Positions 9,016 to 20,988 are shown, counted from the first letter of the stretch. The stretch is 64,000 nucleotides of DNA from Paraphaeosphaeria minitans (GCA_015832175.1 WJXW01000017.1:434001-498000); one strand, 5' to 3'. Translations and numbers: made by a program. Notes: a model not told the origin generated them from the sequence alone.

Positions 9016-10801
9016 TCACACCTTCTCCACATGCACGTCTCCCTCGCGCTTCTCTCCAAGTTCGGCTACTCTGCCATCGCTGAGAATGTCACTGACATCA
9101 TGGCGAACCTTATCCTCCTCCTTCGGATACGCGCGCTTGTACATGGTCCATATTGAATGAGAGAACAGGTCGTCCATAGACTCGATGGATCTGCCTTTCA
9201 TCTCAGGCATGCAGAAGAATATGAAAACAACTCCGATGTAGGTCAAGACTGCATAGAGCAGAAAGGTGCCCCATCCAAGATGTGTCATCATCAAAGGCGT
9301 AGCCTTGGTGATTCCGAAGTCGACAATCCAATTCACAAAGAAGCAGCAGCTCATGCAGAACGACCTAATACGCGAAGGGAAGATTTCGGCGGCGACGACG
9401 TAACAGGCTACACTGTGGCCGAAAGACCTAGACGATGTGTTAGTCAGCTATCAGATACTTTTTCGGGAGTCGGGAATACGTACCAGCCGAACGCGTACAC
9501 ATAGATCCATACGATACCGATGACACCACCAGCTTCGGTACCATGTCCCTGTTTGGGGTTCGCGAAGCGAACGTACAGCGCAATGTATAGCATGGCGGTA
9601 GCCTGCATAGACGCGCCAATTATGAGTGGAAGGCGACGTCCGACGCGATCAACAATGAAAGCGACATAGACGAATGTTGTCGCAAGCTTGACTAGGCCGT
9701 ATACACCAGTTGTGAGTAAGGCTTGGGAGCCCCCCTTCACGCCGATCATAGTGAAGATCTCGGGTGCGAAATAGTTGAGACTGGAGATGTTAGATCAAGC
9801 GATACAGCTAGGGCCTATTTCGCTTACCTGTCAGTACCGGTGAACTTGTGAAAGAGGAAGAGCATGATCGCTAGAAAGAAGCGACGCCTATTCGACGGGA
9901 CAAAGGCGATGTCCTTGATGACTAGCATGTAGTTGCGGCCAGCGGCAACTTCTTGCTCCTGGTCGACCTGGGCACACGTTTCCATGTACTCTTGTTGAAT
10001 GTAGGGATGATCTTCAGGCAGGTTGCGCAGCCTCATGAGGTTCTTGAGCCCATCTTCTCGCTTTCCTCTCGCAACAAGCGCACGCGGTGTTTCTAGGACC
10101 CACCAAAGCATGCAAACCATGAAAAAGCCGGGTATGAGCTGTATGCCGAGCGACAGTTGCCACTGTGTGTAGTCCGTCACTTTGACGTTCGCCCACTTGG
10201 ATACGCCGTAGTTTATCCAAAAAGCCAGGGACAAAGCAGCGACGATCATGAGGTTGTATAGGCAGGTCATCGAGCCACGTATCGCTTTTGGTGAATTTTC
10301 AGCCAGGAATTGAGGTGCGCCAGCTGACATTGAGCCGATGGCAACACCAGCAAGAAAGCGACCTGCGTAGAAGAGTCGCAGGTGCGGCACTTCCTGGAAT
10401 GCGCATCCGAGCAGATATATTGAGCCGTATATCATCATTGAGTATTTGCGGCCAAGGAAGTCGGCGCAGGGAGCAGACAGCAGAGCGCCAGCAGATCCAC
10501 CGGCAGCCACTACAATGAGAGTCAGTCCGAGGTCCTTGTGTGTGTGCGAATGACAGAACTTACTCAACGCAGCAATGTTACCAGATCGCTCATCAGCGGC
10601 ATCTTTGCTAATCTTATCGAGCCCAAACGCGTGTTTGAACGTTGGGAGCGTCATAACACCCCCAATATTTCCTTGATCAAAGCCGTATGCGCATCCTGCA
10701 AACGCAATGGTAGTGGCAAGAAAGACCAGGCGTCCATTATAGATGGCCTTGGGGTCTTTCTTGTATTCAGGCGATGCCCATAGGGAAGTTCCGCCACCCA
10801 T
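9016..10801 (-). CDS. MFS sugar/quinate-type transporter
   Basis: Four exons, 10801-10564, 10509-9828, 9780-9484 and 9427-9016, give 542 aa. It is a 12-helix sugar-porter MFS protein of the plasma membrane. Family marks include YGFDQGNIGGV in helix 1, the R-x-G-R-[KR] loops (ADFLGRKYSM and VDRVGRRLPL), an FLAGVAIGSMSAGAPQFLAE stretch with PKAIRGSM, QLIPGFFMVCMLWWVLETPR before the central loop, FTGTDSLNYFAPEIF, and PEMKGRSIESMDDLF at the end of helix 12. Start: the ATG at 10801 (MGGGTSLWAS) is preferred to one 25 codons upstream because it matches the usual short cytosolic N-terminus. The substrate cannot be assigned from sequence; location suggests the sugar acid or sugar handled by the neighbouring enzymes. 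It diverges from the BNR-propeller gene. Confidence 0.88.
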
Positions 10802-11244
10802 GATGTCGGTAGAGATCAAGGCAGAGCTCCTGATGAGAAGAGGGAGCAGGTCCGTGAGTATGCCCGAGTGGTACACTCTCGTTGAAGACTCTTCAGCAGG
10901 ATCTGGGCCTCCTTCATATAGTGCTAATGAATCGAAAGCCGCTCGTTATCAGAAAATCATTGCAGGCCAATCATTGTTGGTCTACTCCAGAGTTTCCCCG
11001 GAAATGCCAATGCGTGGCCTGTTGAGCCTGGATTCCCCGCATTTTGGTCGATTTTTGTGTTACGGGGAGAAGTGCGAAGGATCGGCACGGTGCACCGGCA
11101 CAGGACCGCGTGTGCTAAAGCGTGTGGAAGGAAAGGCGAAAGCCCGTGCCGTCTTAGCGATGTGCGCTGTCTCGAAACGTATTAAGATATCATAGCGCTG
11201 CCAGACCGACCTCACGTCAGATACATTTTCCAGCTTCTTTCGAA
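10802..11244. promoter_or_regulatory. Divergent promoter, transporter and BNR-propeller genes
   Basis: About 440 bp between the two start codons. The open frame on the plus strand here (10743-11195) overlaps the transporter antisense and resembles nothing. The arrangement would let one regulator control uptake and the propeller enzyme together; no operator could be named. Confidence 0.4.
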
Positions 11245-12460
11245 ATGGCTGATTTCAACGCAGAGCTAATTCCCTCCCCTGAGATATCTGGGGTAGATTT
11301 CAACTACATTCCAGCTTCGACCCCGCAGGTGCATGCGTCAAACTTGCTTCGGTTACCAAATGGCGACCTTCTATGTGCATGGTTCGGTGGATCGCAGGAA
11401 GGGTTGTCTGACATATGTGTACGTCCTTTCCACTCTCTTGCACTCAAGTCAGGGAATAGCTGACTAATTTTCTTTCCCGTCACAGATACATTTCTCGCGC
11501 CTTCGTAAAGGAGCAAAGACATGGTCAACTCCCCAAAAGATCTCAGAAGATGTCAATCGGAGCGAGCAAAATCCAGTTTTGTTTTTGAACCCAACTACCA
11601 ACGAACTTTGGGTATTGTTCACGGCACAGCCTGCTGGAAACCAGGACAAGGCGATCGTTCGCTATCGCATCTCAAGAGACGAAGGCCAGACTTGGTCTCA
11701 GCCACAAAACCTTTTCGACGACGAAGGACTGTTCATTCGTCAACCAATTGTTGTACTTGAAGACGGCACATGGGTTCTTCCAGCATGGTACTGCCGTACA
11801 CCTCCCGGATACCGTTGGATTGGGAACGACGATATCTCAGTACTCAAATACACCCAAGATTCCGGCAAGACCTGGCATGAGAAGGAAGTTCCAAATAGCA
11901 CAGGCTGCGTGCACATGAACATCCGAGCAACCAAGGATGGCTATGCCGCTTTGTACCGGTCCAGATGGGCTGATAATATCTATGTTTCCACGTCTAAGGA
12001 TTGTTTGGAATGGACCGAACCAAAGCCTACTGCCCTTCCCAACCCAAATTCGGGAATATGTTTTGATGTGCTCTCGGATGGCCGATGGATCGTAGTGTAC
12101 AATGATTCGAACTTCCAGCATGGCCAGGCCAAACGAGAAGGTTTATATGACGATATCACCCCCGAAGATGACAAGCGCCAGAACCAGCCCAAGCAGACGC
12201 GAGAGGCCATTTGGGGCGTTCCACGGAAGCAACTCACGGTCGGCGTGAGTGGTGATGCGGGTAAGAGCTGGAACATGAAGCTGTTACAAGAAGGCGACGG
12301 GTTCTGCATGACGAACAACAGCCGCACACGGGAGAACAGAGAACTTTCGTACCCCAGCATATGGGTAGACAAGGACGATACTGGCGATGTCGCGAATGTT
12401 GCGTTCACATTCTGGAGACAAAGGATTAAGTTCTGCAGGTTCAAGGTTAGCTGGATATAG
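11245..12460 (+). CDS. BNR/sialidase-like six-bladed propeller protein, intracellular
   Basis: Two exons, 11245-11418 and 11486-12460, with a 67-bp intron, give 382 aa. Three Asp-box motifs (S-x-D-x-G-x-T-W) are visible: SRDEGQTWS, TQDSGKTWH and SGDAGKSWN, with a degenerate one at KGAKTWS, all at blade turns of a non-viral sialidase-like fold. Other conserved parts are LLRLPNGDLLCAWFGGSQEG at the start and FIRQPIVVLEDGTWVLPAWY in the middle. I see no signal peptide and no clear FRIP motif, so it is unlikely to be a secreted GH33 sialidase. It may be a glycoside hydrolase or lyase acting on an imported oligosaccharide. Propeller families such as GH145/PL27 are alternatives to test. Its divergent pairing with the transporter supports a catabolic role. 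Confidence 0.75.
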
Positions 12461-13888
12461 GGTTAGTGTAGTCTAGCTGCGAATCAAGATGCTGTACTTG
12501 ATGCTTTTGCCGCTGTCCCTTGTGAGCCTTCGAAGCATCCACGAACATTTTCAGGGGCCCAATTGATGTTGGGGATTAAGATTCATTACTATGGCGCTGT
12601 GCGGGCGAGCCCAGACGTCGAATCTGAATTGGGCGCAACCTTCCACGAGAGCCTGGACGGTATACTTAGCATTCCTGAGTGTCTCGCTGCATACACGAGC
12701 CAGAAGTCTCCAGAGAGCTCGGAGCCATGCCTCAGGTTACTCTCACCACTCACATCGCCGGAGACGCACTTGATTTGCACATCAACTTCGGATTGGGCGC
12801 GATGAAAAACATGCTCAAATTGTAGGTTCCGATGGCTAATCAACGGATGATGAGCCTTTAACGCCTGTTAAAAAGAGTGCCTTCCTTACTTTGCAAAAAG
12901 ACATGATCTCTATCCATTGGTTCAAATTTTGACCAAGTAATAAAGAGGCAATGGTTGCGGATTAGAAATCCAAGTAGAGGGATGCGTGGTCAGATATTGA
13001 GAATATCCTGTCCATCACAACATAGAATACACACAGTTGTAAGTTATTCGAATTACTTTAGTGCAAATGTGAGTGGATACGCACATGCATACTTGATGGG
13101 AGAATCCTTGCTCCGCTAACACAGTGACTTAGCGATTCCTTCGGTCATGTGCAAGCGTGCGTTTCTTTCTCCCTGCGGCGTAACCTGATCTGATTAGTGT
13201 CTCCCCAGCTACTCGCAATTCTCGCCGTACGACTCCGCATCAGTATCTATGAGGAATGGGGAAGGATCGGCCCACTCTTGGGCGTGTACAATTCGTGCCG
13301 AACTTGCGGTATTATGGCCACTTCCCGAAGAACCGCAGCATCTCGACGAAGATGAGCGAATAAGCCTTAAGTGCAGCCTCGTGTGAAGGCTCCACTGTAC
13401 TCTCATACCCGTTGCGGCGTCATTGTTTTCGAAGATTGCGAGCTTGACAGAGATTTTGAACATTACAAATTCACAACACAACACCTGATTGATGATCTCA
13501 TATGTTGGCTGTAAGAGCACTGGAAACAATCTACAAGCAGTTGCTGATCTTTAGCCGATGTTATTATGCAACTTCCGTCCAACATAATCATGACAAAAGT
13601 ACAGCGTGTGCAACAGTCGTAATACGGCCTGTACTTTATGGCCGGTACTTAGTTTTTGGCAGTACGTACTGTAGCAACTGTACTCCTTTTTAATTAGATT
13701 TGTAACTGTATAAACCTAGATTTTTGAGCTATAGTGTACCTATAATTTCTGTTGTGGGCTGCGCCCTGGAAGTTTCCTCGGTCTTATAAGTTCGGTGGCA
13801 GAAGCTTATCTTCTGCTCCTCCTGAATTTATAAGTATTCTTATTTTGGCAATTCGGCTTCTCGAGCATCTGGCCCATTACAATTTCAT
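12461..13888. other. Gene-poor interval, no supported gene
   Basis: No open frame over about 110 codons and none resembling a known family. The sequence becomes AT-richer and TpA-rich from about 13,680, consistent with mutated repeat DNA. A palindromic AGTACGTACT lies near 13,663 and a related one near 14,370, on either side of the foldback element described next. Confidence 0.5.
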
Positions 13889-14117
13889 TACCGCATGATC
13901 TCTAATAAAACATTTATGCTAGGCTTAAACAGGCAGTTTTGTCCGGTACAGAGATTAGATAAATCTGCCCATAAGTGGGTAATGAAGGGGTAAGCGTAGG
14001 TGCTAAGAGAAGACTGATGCTTTCCTCCCACATATACGCGAATCTATCCAATAACTGTACAGGACTAACCTGCCAATTTAAGCCTAGCATAAATCTTATA
14101 TTAGAGATTATGCGGTA
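13889..14117. repeat. 229-bp imperfect palindrome (foldback/MITE-like relic)
   Basis: The arm at 13889-13979 pairs with the arm at 14027-14117; both are 91 nt, around a 47-nt centre. The outer ends match almost exactly (TACCGCATgATCTCTAAT.. against its reverse complement ..ATTAGAGATtATGCGGTA), as do TTTATGCTAGGCTTAA and the CCtGTACAG part; similarity weakens towards the centre. There is no reading frame inside. Such structures are typical of non-autonomous DNA transposons. Differences between the arms include C/T changes, so RIP-type mutation may have affected it. Target-site duplications could not be defined. Confidence 0.65.
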
Positions 14118-15577
14118 TACAGGTGTAAGTTGAAATTAAAGCGTTTAGGCGTTAGATATGTAAGATCTAGACTAATGCTTTAGGTGTAGGAGCGTAGGGT
14201 GTACTTAGATTGCGTGAATATAGATCTCTATCTCTTAACAAATTTAATGCCTCATAAATTATTTATCTAATAATTAGCCTTCATAATTTGATTGTTACAG
14301 ACCTCTCTGCTGTGCTATACGTATTGTACTTACTTACAACTGTACTGTAACCGTATTAGGCTCGAACAGTACGTACTACGTGCTGTTGTAAAGGTTGCAA
14401 AAGTGCGTATGTATGCTGAATCACTTCAGCATGGGGAATCGCCTATATGTGCCAGGAACTCACCAAGGGCTACGGAGGTCTCTTTGCCTGAAAATTTATA
14501 CTCCAGCTGGTTGAGGCACCTTATCTACCCGGCGAATGTTACCTGAGAAGCTGCTGATACAGTCGTACGGAGCTCCCTCCAAGAATTGCTATGTTATACG
14601 GCAGCAACATGCTCGCAAGCGCTTTAGGTGGACCATTAGCAGCTAGAATTGTCTCGCCCATGGCACGCAAACGCAGAAGGCTTGGTTGTGTCTGTTACAG
14701 TCAACTTAGTGTTGCCCATTACTATGTCCTGGTCGCGTTATTATGGCGGTGGCGGCAAGATGTGCGCTGCCTGCCTTGTATGCTCAGGTACGGCGATCTT
14801 CATGAAGTACTACGTAAAAAGATAAAACGCAAAGATGGGGAGGGAAGAGCTAGAGGAGGGTAAAAATGGAGGTGCCATCTGCTGGTCATGATGGTGAGAC
14901 TATAATTCGGTTCAGATATGTTCATTAGGTTGGAACGAAAGCAGATGTAGAGTTGATTAATCTATTTACATAGCCGTAATCGAAGCTTCTTTCATTGAAT
15001 AATCCAAAGGTACGCCATTCAGGTAATATGACTACCTCAAAGTGAGGTTTGAATGAAGTGATATCGGGTGCCTCTCCACGATCTCAGCATACATCCAGAT
15101 TTTTCCCGAAGCCGTCTTTGGCACACAGAAAATATGGGAACGAGCGAGGTGGTCAAATTTGAGCATCTTCAACTTGCTAAGATGACGTGCCGGTACTCGT
15201 ACCCCGGACGATACCCCGGACTAAATCACTTTGACGAAGTGAGACCTGAGTCGCCTGACCATTTGGTAAGATCCCCACCGTGCTCGGAAGTCTACCGAAT
15301 GTGTGGGGCCCCAACCTCCCTCCGGGGTTCACGCCTTGAGTGCATCTAGTGGTGTGGGTCCCGCTCGGCGAGAAAGCCGTTCAACCCTCCACACCTTCCC
15401 CGAGCCTGGAAGAACACCGAGATCCACCCGCATCTCGGAACCTGGGAGAATACCGAAGGCGAATATCTAAATTATGTTTAGCGTTATGTCTGGGCACGTT
15501 GTGAATCTTTCCGGTCGCTGCATTTGCGAACCTAGTCTTCAAATCGCTCTTTGTACTACGTGTTCGCCTCTCTGACA
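14118..15577. other. Gene-poor AT-rich interval and promoter of the flavocytochrome gene
   Basis: AT-rich DNA to about 14,300, then more mixed sequence. No open frame matches a family. The last few hundred bases before 15,578 presumably contain the promoter of the FMN dehydrogenase. Confidence 0.5.
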
Positions 15578-17303
15578 ATGGAAGTCAAGTCCGTTCTATC
15601 ATTTGATGAAGTGAAGGTGCATAGCAGTCGCGACGATTGCTGGGTAGTGATCGAAGACAAGGTGTGGGATGTAACAGACTTTCTGTCGGATCACCCGGGA
15701 GGATCAGAGGGTATGTCGGCTGCCCGTTGTTTTCAACGACGGTTTCCCTAAAGCTAATCCACTCAGTGATCTTGAAATACGCCGGCAAGGATGCAACCTC
15801 AATATACAATGAGTTCCACGCCCCAGGCATGCTCGAGGAAACACTTGCTACCAACAAATTCGTCGGCGACATTCTCCCATCGAACGATGTGCCCCCGAGA
15901 AGCACGATCGACGAAGCAGAGGCGGCAGAATTAAATCCACAACCCAAAAAACGTCAGATCGAGATCCCACGCCAAGTTCCCGAGATATACGAGAAGCCGC
16001 ACCTACACCAGCTTATCTCTGCAGCTGATTTCCAGGAAGTTGCGCGACATACGTTGACACCAAAAGCATGGGCTTTCTATTCTTCAGCCGCCACAGATCT
16101 TGTCACGCACACCCAGAACAAAGCGCTCACTCGACGCGTGATGTTCAGGCCCCGAATCCTGCGCGACGTCAAGTCCGTGTCCACAAGGCGGAAGATCTTG
16201 GGGTGTGAATCCTCAGTACCGTTTTTCGTTTCACCAGCGGCTATGGCTCGCTTGGCTCACCCGGATGGCGAATTGGCCCTGGCTCGAGGCTGTGCAAATG
16301 AAGATATCGTGCAGTGTATCTCCAGCAACGCCTCGTACCCGCTCGCTTCGATCGTCAAAGCCGGGAGACAAGATCAGCCGTTCTTCCTACAGCTGTATGT
16401 CAACGTCGATCGGTCCAAGACGGAAGACCTACTCCGCAAAGCTGCCTCCTTAGGCATTCGTGAGTTCCCCTTTCGAAAAATCATTGAAGCATTGCATCAG
16501 ACGAGCTGACCAAACTCAAGGCGGCATCCTCGTTACTGTCGACGCACCAGTACCCGGCAAACGCGAAGCAGACGAACGGATCGCAGCGGAAAACGTCGCG
16601 AGCGCTATTTCCGGCGCTGTGGCAAGCAACGACAAGAAAGGTGGCGGCATGGGCAGACTGATGGCACAATATGTGGAAAAGAGCTTGATATGGGAGGACG
16701 TGCAATGGATCAAGAGGGTATCAGGGCTACCGGTGGTTCTGAAAGGTGTACAGAATGCCATGGACACAAGAATGGCTGCAGACTGGGGATGCGATGGCGT
16801 GATGCTGAGCAACCATGGAGGACGCTCTCTTGACGGGTAAGCGTCTCCCTAAATTTCCAAGCAGGAAAGATGCTAACTACTATCGAAGTGCGCAACCCAG
16901 CATCCTCGTTCTGCTCGAATTGCATCGCATGTGTCCAGAGATCTTCGACAAGCTTGAAGTGTACATTGACGGTGGCTTCGAGCGTGGGTCCGATATCCTG
17001 AAAGCCATCTCTCTGGGCGCAACAGCAGTGGGCATCGGAAGGCCGTACTTATACTCACTGACTTACGGAGAAGAAGGAGTCGAGCACCTAACTCAGAGTA
17101 AGTGTCATGATGCCTCTTGATAGTGCCTAATTGACTCGGTTGCAGTTCTAAAAGATGAGCTCGAAACATCAATGCGCTTGTGTGGGATAACGGATATCGA
17201 CCAGGCGCACCCTGGTTTAGTCAACACGCAGGATGTTGACTCTCTTGTCTTAGCAACAGAAAGTCACCCCTATATTCGATGGCGGCCGCGAGCGAAGATC
17301 TAG
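15578..17303 (+). CDS. Flavocytochrome b2-type FMN-dependent 2-hydroxyacid dehydrogenase
   Basis: Five exons, 15578-15710, 15767-16459, 16521-16836, 16889-17097 and 17146-17303, give 502 aa. Residues 1-80 are a cytochrome b5-like heme domain with the axial-ligand motif DHPGGSE. The rest is the FMN alpha-hydroxyacid dehydrogenase barrel: WAFYSSAATD, VSPAAMARLAHPDGE, the phosphate/FMN strand LVTVDAPVPGKRE, PVVLKGVQ with the active Lys, the catalytic His-Gly-Gly-Arg in LSNHGGRSLDGA, and IDGGFERGSDILKA. L-lactate is the substrate of yeast CYB2, but paralogues oxidise other 2-hydroxyacids. There is no mitochondrial presequence, so a cytosolic paralogue is likely. It lies 3 kb from the acid-sugar block, so oxidation of a related hydroxy acid is possible but unproven. 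Confidence 0.88.
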
Positions 17304-20300
17304 GACGGGTATAATTACATAATTGTCAGCTAGCGAGCATTTGTCGCTACGCACTTTGAGTGCAATATTTCACCCAGGATTCGCAATCTACGGACCGGTC
17401 GTACTTTCGCCTTCAGATCATGACTGTAATTACGTTCCGAGTTCTTGAGCTTTCCGCGGAAAGCGACGGTGTGGAGGCTGTGCAGCATTTCTTGAAAACC
17501 AACACTCGCTTTTGCCTCGTCAACAACAGCCATCAAAAGCTTGCTTTTGATCGACCGGTCTCACAGTCGAGCCTGTGCAGCCGCGAGGCAAAATCTGGGC
17601 TGGAGCGATTCAGACCGTAGCGAGACCGGATCCTCTTCTAGGCAACGCCAGCCACCATAGTGCTACTCTCAGCACCTTAACTACGTAAATAATACATGTC
17701 GTTCTCCTTTTTTCATTGAAATATCGCTCCTTGCGCTATCGAATGAACTCTTTAACATTGTTTTGCCTTTTTGGAGCGCAGCAAGACCGATATCCGAAAT
17801 CTCTGCCTAGTGTCGAACATAGGTAATACATGTCAACGCATCACCGTTTCTTTTCACGACTGTCCGCGGTTTCCTTCGATCGTGGCTCAATTCGAGACCT
17901 TAACACCATAGCAGATATGCTGTCTTCTCGAAAAGCAGAAAATGGGTGTAGATTGGTGTTTCTTACTACGATGGAGTACTTGCAGAGTCCCACTTTCGCT
18001 TTGCTGACAATGAAGTAGGCGCAGTGGGCCATATGCTAGACCTGCTCTATCCGGAGAGGAATCACTAGTATTGTAGAAACGAAAACATCAAAACAGAATA
18101 TAGAGAAGATGCACAGGCTTCCTTGGAAGCTGACTACATCCAAAACCAATCGAATCGAATCGCAACGCACATGGCCAACGGGGATAAATCAAAGCTGACG
18201 CAACAAAGGCGCAGAAAAGTACTGCTTTCGTACACGAAGATTGCATGAAATTGTACAAAGAACAGCATGAGACTGTGACGGGTGTCCATGGCGTTAGGAG
18301 AGTTCGCACAGGCTTCAAGCAAAATGACTCGGCTTGTCAAGATCAAGTTCGAAGATGTCAAATTAGATAATCGTCATGTCGGTTGCCCTTTGGTGGAATG
18401 GCTTCGCATTCAGAATATGCTGCTAGATATATGTCCGAGAAAACGCGAATGGGTAGGCCCTTTCATAACTGCTCCGGATACGCACCCTCCTGTCCAGTCC
18501 GTCGCAGATTTATTCGATGCGCTCGCCGAGTTCCACATCGGACTAATGTTTTTCACCGTTAAATGGACAATCCTGGGCAACATGCGCTATATTAGTTTCA
18601 ACAGCACGCAGCTAGGATCTGTCAGCATGGCCCTGGCTCAAACGAAGAAGTTGAGGTTCGGCATGGTCAGTTTTATGGGAGGGGATAAAAAGCATCTCAC
18701 GGGTTGTAAACAACCCCCGTCCGAAAGAAGAGCTTGCAGGACTTTAACGCTCCCACAAGCACATCTTTCAGCTCTGTATGCTTGGAGACGCGTCGACTCA
18801 AGCTAATAATCCCCCTTCGTAACGCAGCGATGGTGAATTGTATATTAATAATGGATAGATAATCTGGTTGATCGAGTTGACTTTGGGTGTGAAAGCCGAA
18901 GGCGAATAGGCTTTAGGGTGGTATTAAACTGTAGGCAATAGACCGGTACTTACAGTTTTCTTGAAGCCATGTTTTATTGCGGAATTCAGTCGCATAAACA
19001 TAAGCATTATTACTGCCGACTCGTGAGATTTCCTTGCTGGCGATAGTTCTTGAATAAACGAAGCCACCTAGACTGTGTTTGTTAATGGGGCTCCGTGTTC
19101 CTCATCTCGATGCTAACCCTTATCACGTAGCCTTCGTGCTTTATAGAAGGTTTGCATCCTCGCATGATCGTAAAAGAAGACCGTGAGTGGGGCAGGGGCC
19201 TTCTTGTCCAACGAATGGAATGAATCGCTGACCACAGGATAGAATTCAGCTTAGGTTTGCATCCAAGTCGCACATAATGATATAATTAATACGGGTTTTA
19301 AGTGATATTGAGCTCGCGGGATCACTGCTGACAAAGGTTGGTGATCTGATGCATTGGGTATGCATGCGGACACCAATGTGTCACTGCGATCTGCACGTTC
19401 ACTACGCGCTTTGAATTATCACCCTTCCCATAATAGTACACGTTTTACGCTTAGAAACGTGTTTCGGCAACGGCGTGTCACACGAAGCATTTTCAGTTGT
19501 ACGGCGCGATAGATGTATTTGTACCTAAAAATTGCATACCAAATCCGAGAAATACTATAGCAGTGCATACAAGAGTTGTTTGATATGAGGTCAGGCCACC
19601 AGATTACGATCTAGGTCAGAGCTCTTGTCTTGCGAGTACACTGTCCGTATATATCCTTCGTAATCAGCATAGGACACTTGTATTACTTCGTCATGCCTTG
19701 CGGTTCGCCAGATTCGTCTTTGAGAGATGGTGGAAGAACGCAGAGGCGTATGGAGGTAATTGCACAGATATTCTAACTGCAACTGGTGTTGGGTTCTTTG
19801 TGGCTCTCTTGAAAAAGGCGATACACTTAAATTATTGAAATCGGAGCTACGGTATGCCACTCCAAGGCACAAAGAAATAGACCAGAGACTTCTTAGACCA
19901 GCGGAGCCAAGATGTGCAGAGTCTTCTTTCGTGAAATATCAAGACGGTGAGACTGACCGTTCATGCACGCTGATTGATTTAATAGATGTCAGCTGCACTC
20001 AGCAATTTTTCGGATGCGCACGTCCGTATTTCGAATCACGTCTCTACTACGGACCGAAAGGTTCGGTAAGGGGATGGGCATATTCTTCCTCCTAGAATTC
20101 CCGGATATCGATGCGTGCCATACTACGAATTCCTTGGGCTGCATGTTCCCGTTATCTAAAATTGTAGACGCTGCAGAGCATGAGCATGCAAGGTAGTAGC
20201 CAACTCCTACATGTGTTCCTGGACAGCTATCGACAACGATCAGCGTCTAGTCATACAAACTATCCCTTGACTATTTACAGTCAATTCGGATAACATCGTG

Positions 20301-20379
20301 ATCAGATTATTGAGGTATGGCGGAGTGATCGACTTATGTGAATGGCTGTGAACCGCAAAGTTCGCGTTCAACCCAAAAA
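17304..20379. other. Gene-poor interval with one unassigned open frame
   Basis: About 3 kb with no recognisable gene except the doubtful open frame at 18282-18806. Base composition alternates between mixed and AT-rich (for example 18,830-19,300). I saw no transposase, reverse transcriptase or RNA gene. Confidence 0.5.
18282..18806 (+). CDS. Unrecognised open frame, possibly a gene relic
   Basis: An uninterrupted 174-codon frame in otherwise empty DNA. The translated sequence has ordinary protein composition, with RLVKIKFEDVKLDNRHVG, PLVEWLRIQNMLLD and FDALAEFHIGLMFF stretches that look like real alpha/beta structure rather than noise. I recognise no domain. The last 40 residues (GCKQPPSERRAC...) look unlike the rest and may be read-through into non-coding sequence or past a missed splice site. 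It could be the remains of a larger gene or a lineage-specific gene. Confidence 0.28.
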   Translation: MSMALGEFAQASSKMTRLVKIKFEDVKLDNRHVGCPLVEWLRIQNMLLDICPRKREWVGPFITAPDTHPPVQSVADLFDALAEFHIGLMFFTVKWTILGNMRYISFNSTQLGSVSMALAQTKKLRFGMVSFMGGDKKHLTGCKQPPSERRACRTLTLPQAHLSALYAWRRVDSS

Positions 20380-20380
20380 G

Positions 20381-20443
20381 TGAGCTCATGCAAGGGCATC
20401 ACTGCAGCCAAGACTTTAAGCTCCAATGCCCTTGAGCAGCTCA
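20381..20443. repeat. Hairpin with ~18-bp imperfect stem
   Basis: TGAGCTCATGCAAGGGCAT (20381-20399) can pair with ATGCCCTTGAGCAGCTCA (20426-20443) with one bulge, leaving a loop of 26 nt. It lies in gene-free DNA and has no T-run that would mark a Pol III terminator. It may be a relic of an inverted-repeat element. Confidence 0.4.
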
Positions 20444-20988
20444 GGTGGTCTAGAAGTAGATTCTCACGGGTAAGGACTTTAAGTCCCAAGAGCTAATAGG
20501 GCCGATGTGCGGTTATTGATATGTAAAATCGTCATGAACGTAGCGTGAACTTGTTTGAGATCGGTGTGGTAGGTACCGTACCTAGGTACATAACATTAAT
20601 GCAGGGCTAGTGGCCAGCGAGCAACAACTGTCAGCCTCAATGGTCTGCCACCAAAAATTAATGGCGCATTGCACTTTCTCATCTCTCAACATTCGGTCCC
20701 ATGGTCAACAATGATTACGATTAGCGCCACATTCCTTCCAGAAGGGCAGTCGATTGCCGTGGCATCCGCGCGCAAGCTCGTTCCCCCTAACTCTAGCGTT
20801 CCTCACAATGAACACGAAAGCGAGCTTCGGCAAAACAAAACATTGTTTAGTCTGCGCCAAACTCTCAATCCATTCAATAGTCGCCGACCGTGATGACGCG
20901 GCTCGCATCGTGAACTGTGGTCCACGCGTGGCGGTTTGGCGTGCCGTTCTCCGTTACTAATTTTAACTCGAAAGAGAAAATATTGGGA

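Noticed and set aside
20381..20520. Possible tRNA in the hairpin region
   Set aside because: No B-box GGTTCRANNCC, no A-box and no cloverleaf could be drawn.
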